Below are positions 33,236 through 33,565 of a stretch of DNA of 33,565 nucleotides, one piece after another. Origin of the DNA: Clostridium frigidicarnis (GTDB taxonomy: Bacteria > Bacillota > Clostridia > Clostridiales > Clostridiaceae); NCBI RefSeq assembly GCF_900111985.1, contig NZ_FOKI01000034.1:1-33565 (forward strand), written 5' to 3'. Below the pieces are notes generated by a model. It did no database searches and was not told where the DNA came from. It saw only the letters and a list, made by a program, of their open reading frames with translations. Position numbers and translations under genes: made by a program. The stretch's first letter is position 1. Each line of letters begins with the position of its first letter.

Positions 33236-33565
33236 TGGACTAAAGTTACTCATTCTAAAGTTTTCTCAAAATTTCAAGCTAAGCTGAAATTTTATTTTTA
33301 TAATATTCATGTGGGGATACATATCCTATAGAGGAATGTATCCTTTCATGGTTATATCTATAAACATAATCATTTAAATCAATTTCTAACTCTTTTAAGC
33401 TCCAATACATCTCATTATTAAGGCACTCTTCTTGAAGATATCTGTGATATGACTCAATAAAAGCATTGTAATTAGGACTCCTTACTGGAATCCTTTCATG
33501 AACTACTTTTTCATCCATACATCCCTTTTCAAATACACCACTAATAAACTGACTACCGTTATCGG
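33236..33565 (-). mobile_element. IS3-family insertion sequence, cut by window edge
   Basis: The transposase reads leftward and its 3' end is at 33279. The likely outer end is near 33236, where TGGACTAAAG begins with the TG dinucleotide usual for this family; the other end is outside the window, so inverted repeats and target duplication cannot be checked. A short stem at about 33270-33291 may end the transposase transcript. Confidence 0.7.
33279..33563 (-). CDS. IS3-family transposase OrfB, C-terminal part
   Basis: The frame is open to the right edge, reading DNGSQFISGVFEKGC before the Met at 33518, so the gene starts outside the window and only its last 94 residues are seen. DNGSQF holds the second catalytic Asp of the DDE integrase core and NAFIESYHRYLQEEC the catalytic Glu; NHERIHSSIGYVSPHEYY is the typical C-terminal IS3 signature. 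The seen part is intact, with no stop or frameshift. Confidence 0.85.
   Translation of the reverse strand, partial: DNGSQFISGVFEKGCMDEKVVHERIPVRSPNYNAFIESYHRYLQEECLNNEMYWSLKELEIDLNDYVYRYNHERIHSSIGYVSPHEYYKNKISA

Overview
The window looks like a chromosomal segment of a low-GC, strictly anaerobic Firmicute, most likely Clostridium sensu stricto. The evidence is the strong A/T bias, GGAGG-type ribosome sites with frequent TTG and GTG starts, many U-tailed intrinsic terminators, an AsrABC sulfite reductase, a two-subunit iron-sulfur serine dehydratase, rubrerythrin and a T-box leader. I saw no rRNA, tRNA or CRISPR array. Species cannot be set by eye.

Layout. (1) 1-5913 is a cell-envelope block. 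It holds a truncated and a complete EmrE-like small membrane protein, an OmpR-family response regulator with its sensor kinase, and then a four-gene run: a DPM1-like GT2 glycosyltransferase, a DUF2304 membrane protein, another EmrE-like protein and a GT-C membrane glycosyltransferase. Together the run reads as a pathway that charges a polyprenyl phosphate with a sugar, flips it and transfers it outside the cell; the acceptor is unknown. (2) 5909-6138 is an imperfect palindrome of about 230 bp between convergent genes. (3) 6166-12112 holds a CYTH-domain protein, a NdpA/YejK-like nucleoid protein, class II fructose-bisphosphate aldolase, a DUF421/DUF4363 pair and a TGS-uridine-kinase fusion. (4) 12323-16639 is the dissimilatory sulfite locus: a Crp/Fnr regulator, an FNT-family channel (probably for hydrosulfide) and asrA-asrB-asrC. 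(5) 16839-17915 is a FabK/nitronate-monooxygenase-like flavoprotein behind two tandem palindromic operators. (6) 18420-19978 is sdaAB-sdaAA. (7) 20285-23907 holds rubrerythrin, two small unknown genes, pssA, a diacylglycerol-kinase-family gene and a membrane protein. (8) 24157-26065 is a cysteine-type T-box leader with cysK-cysE. (9) 26400-28947 holds queG, plsC and nth. (10) 29127-33100 holds a large orphan PAS histidine kinase, a possible 19-codon gene and ddl. (11) The right edge cuts an IS3-family transposase.

How the parts fit. Sulfide made by AsrABC could be exported by the FNT channel or used by CysK with the O-acetylserine made by CysE. CysK-CysE appears to be switched on when tRNA-Cys is uncharged. 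PssA, PlsC and the lipid kinase serve phospholipid metabolism, and the FabK-like gene carries sites resembling those of MarR-type fatty-acid regulators.

The least explained parts are non-coding: the 230-bp palindrome, a possible three-way-junction RNA at 26104-26260, two copies of a small hairpin repeat with a compensatory base-pair change, a pair of long hairpins at 17947-18059, and an aldolase leader with two mutually exclusive stems. I found no clearly new multi-gene defence or mobile system. The envelope-glycosylation block with its own two-component system is the best candidate for an undescribed pathway.
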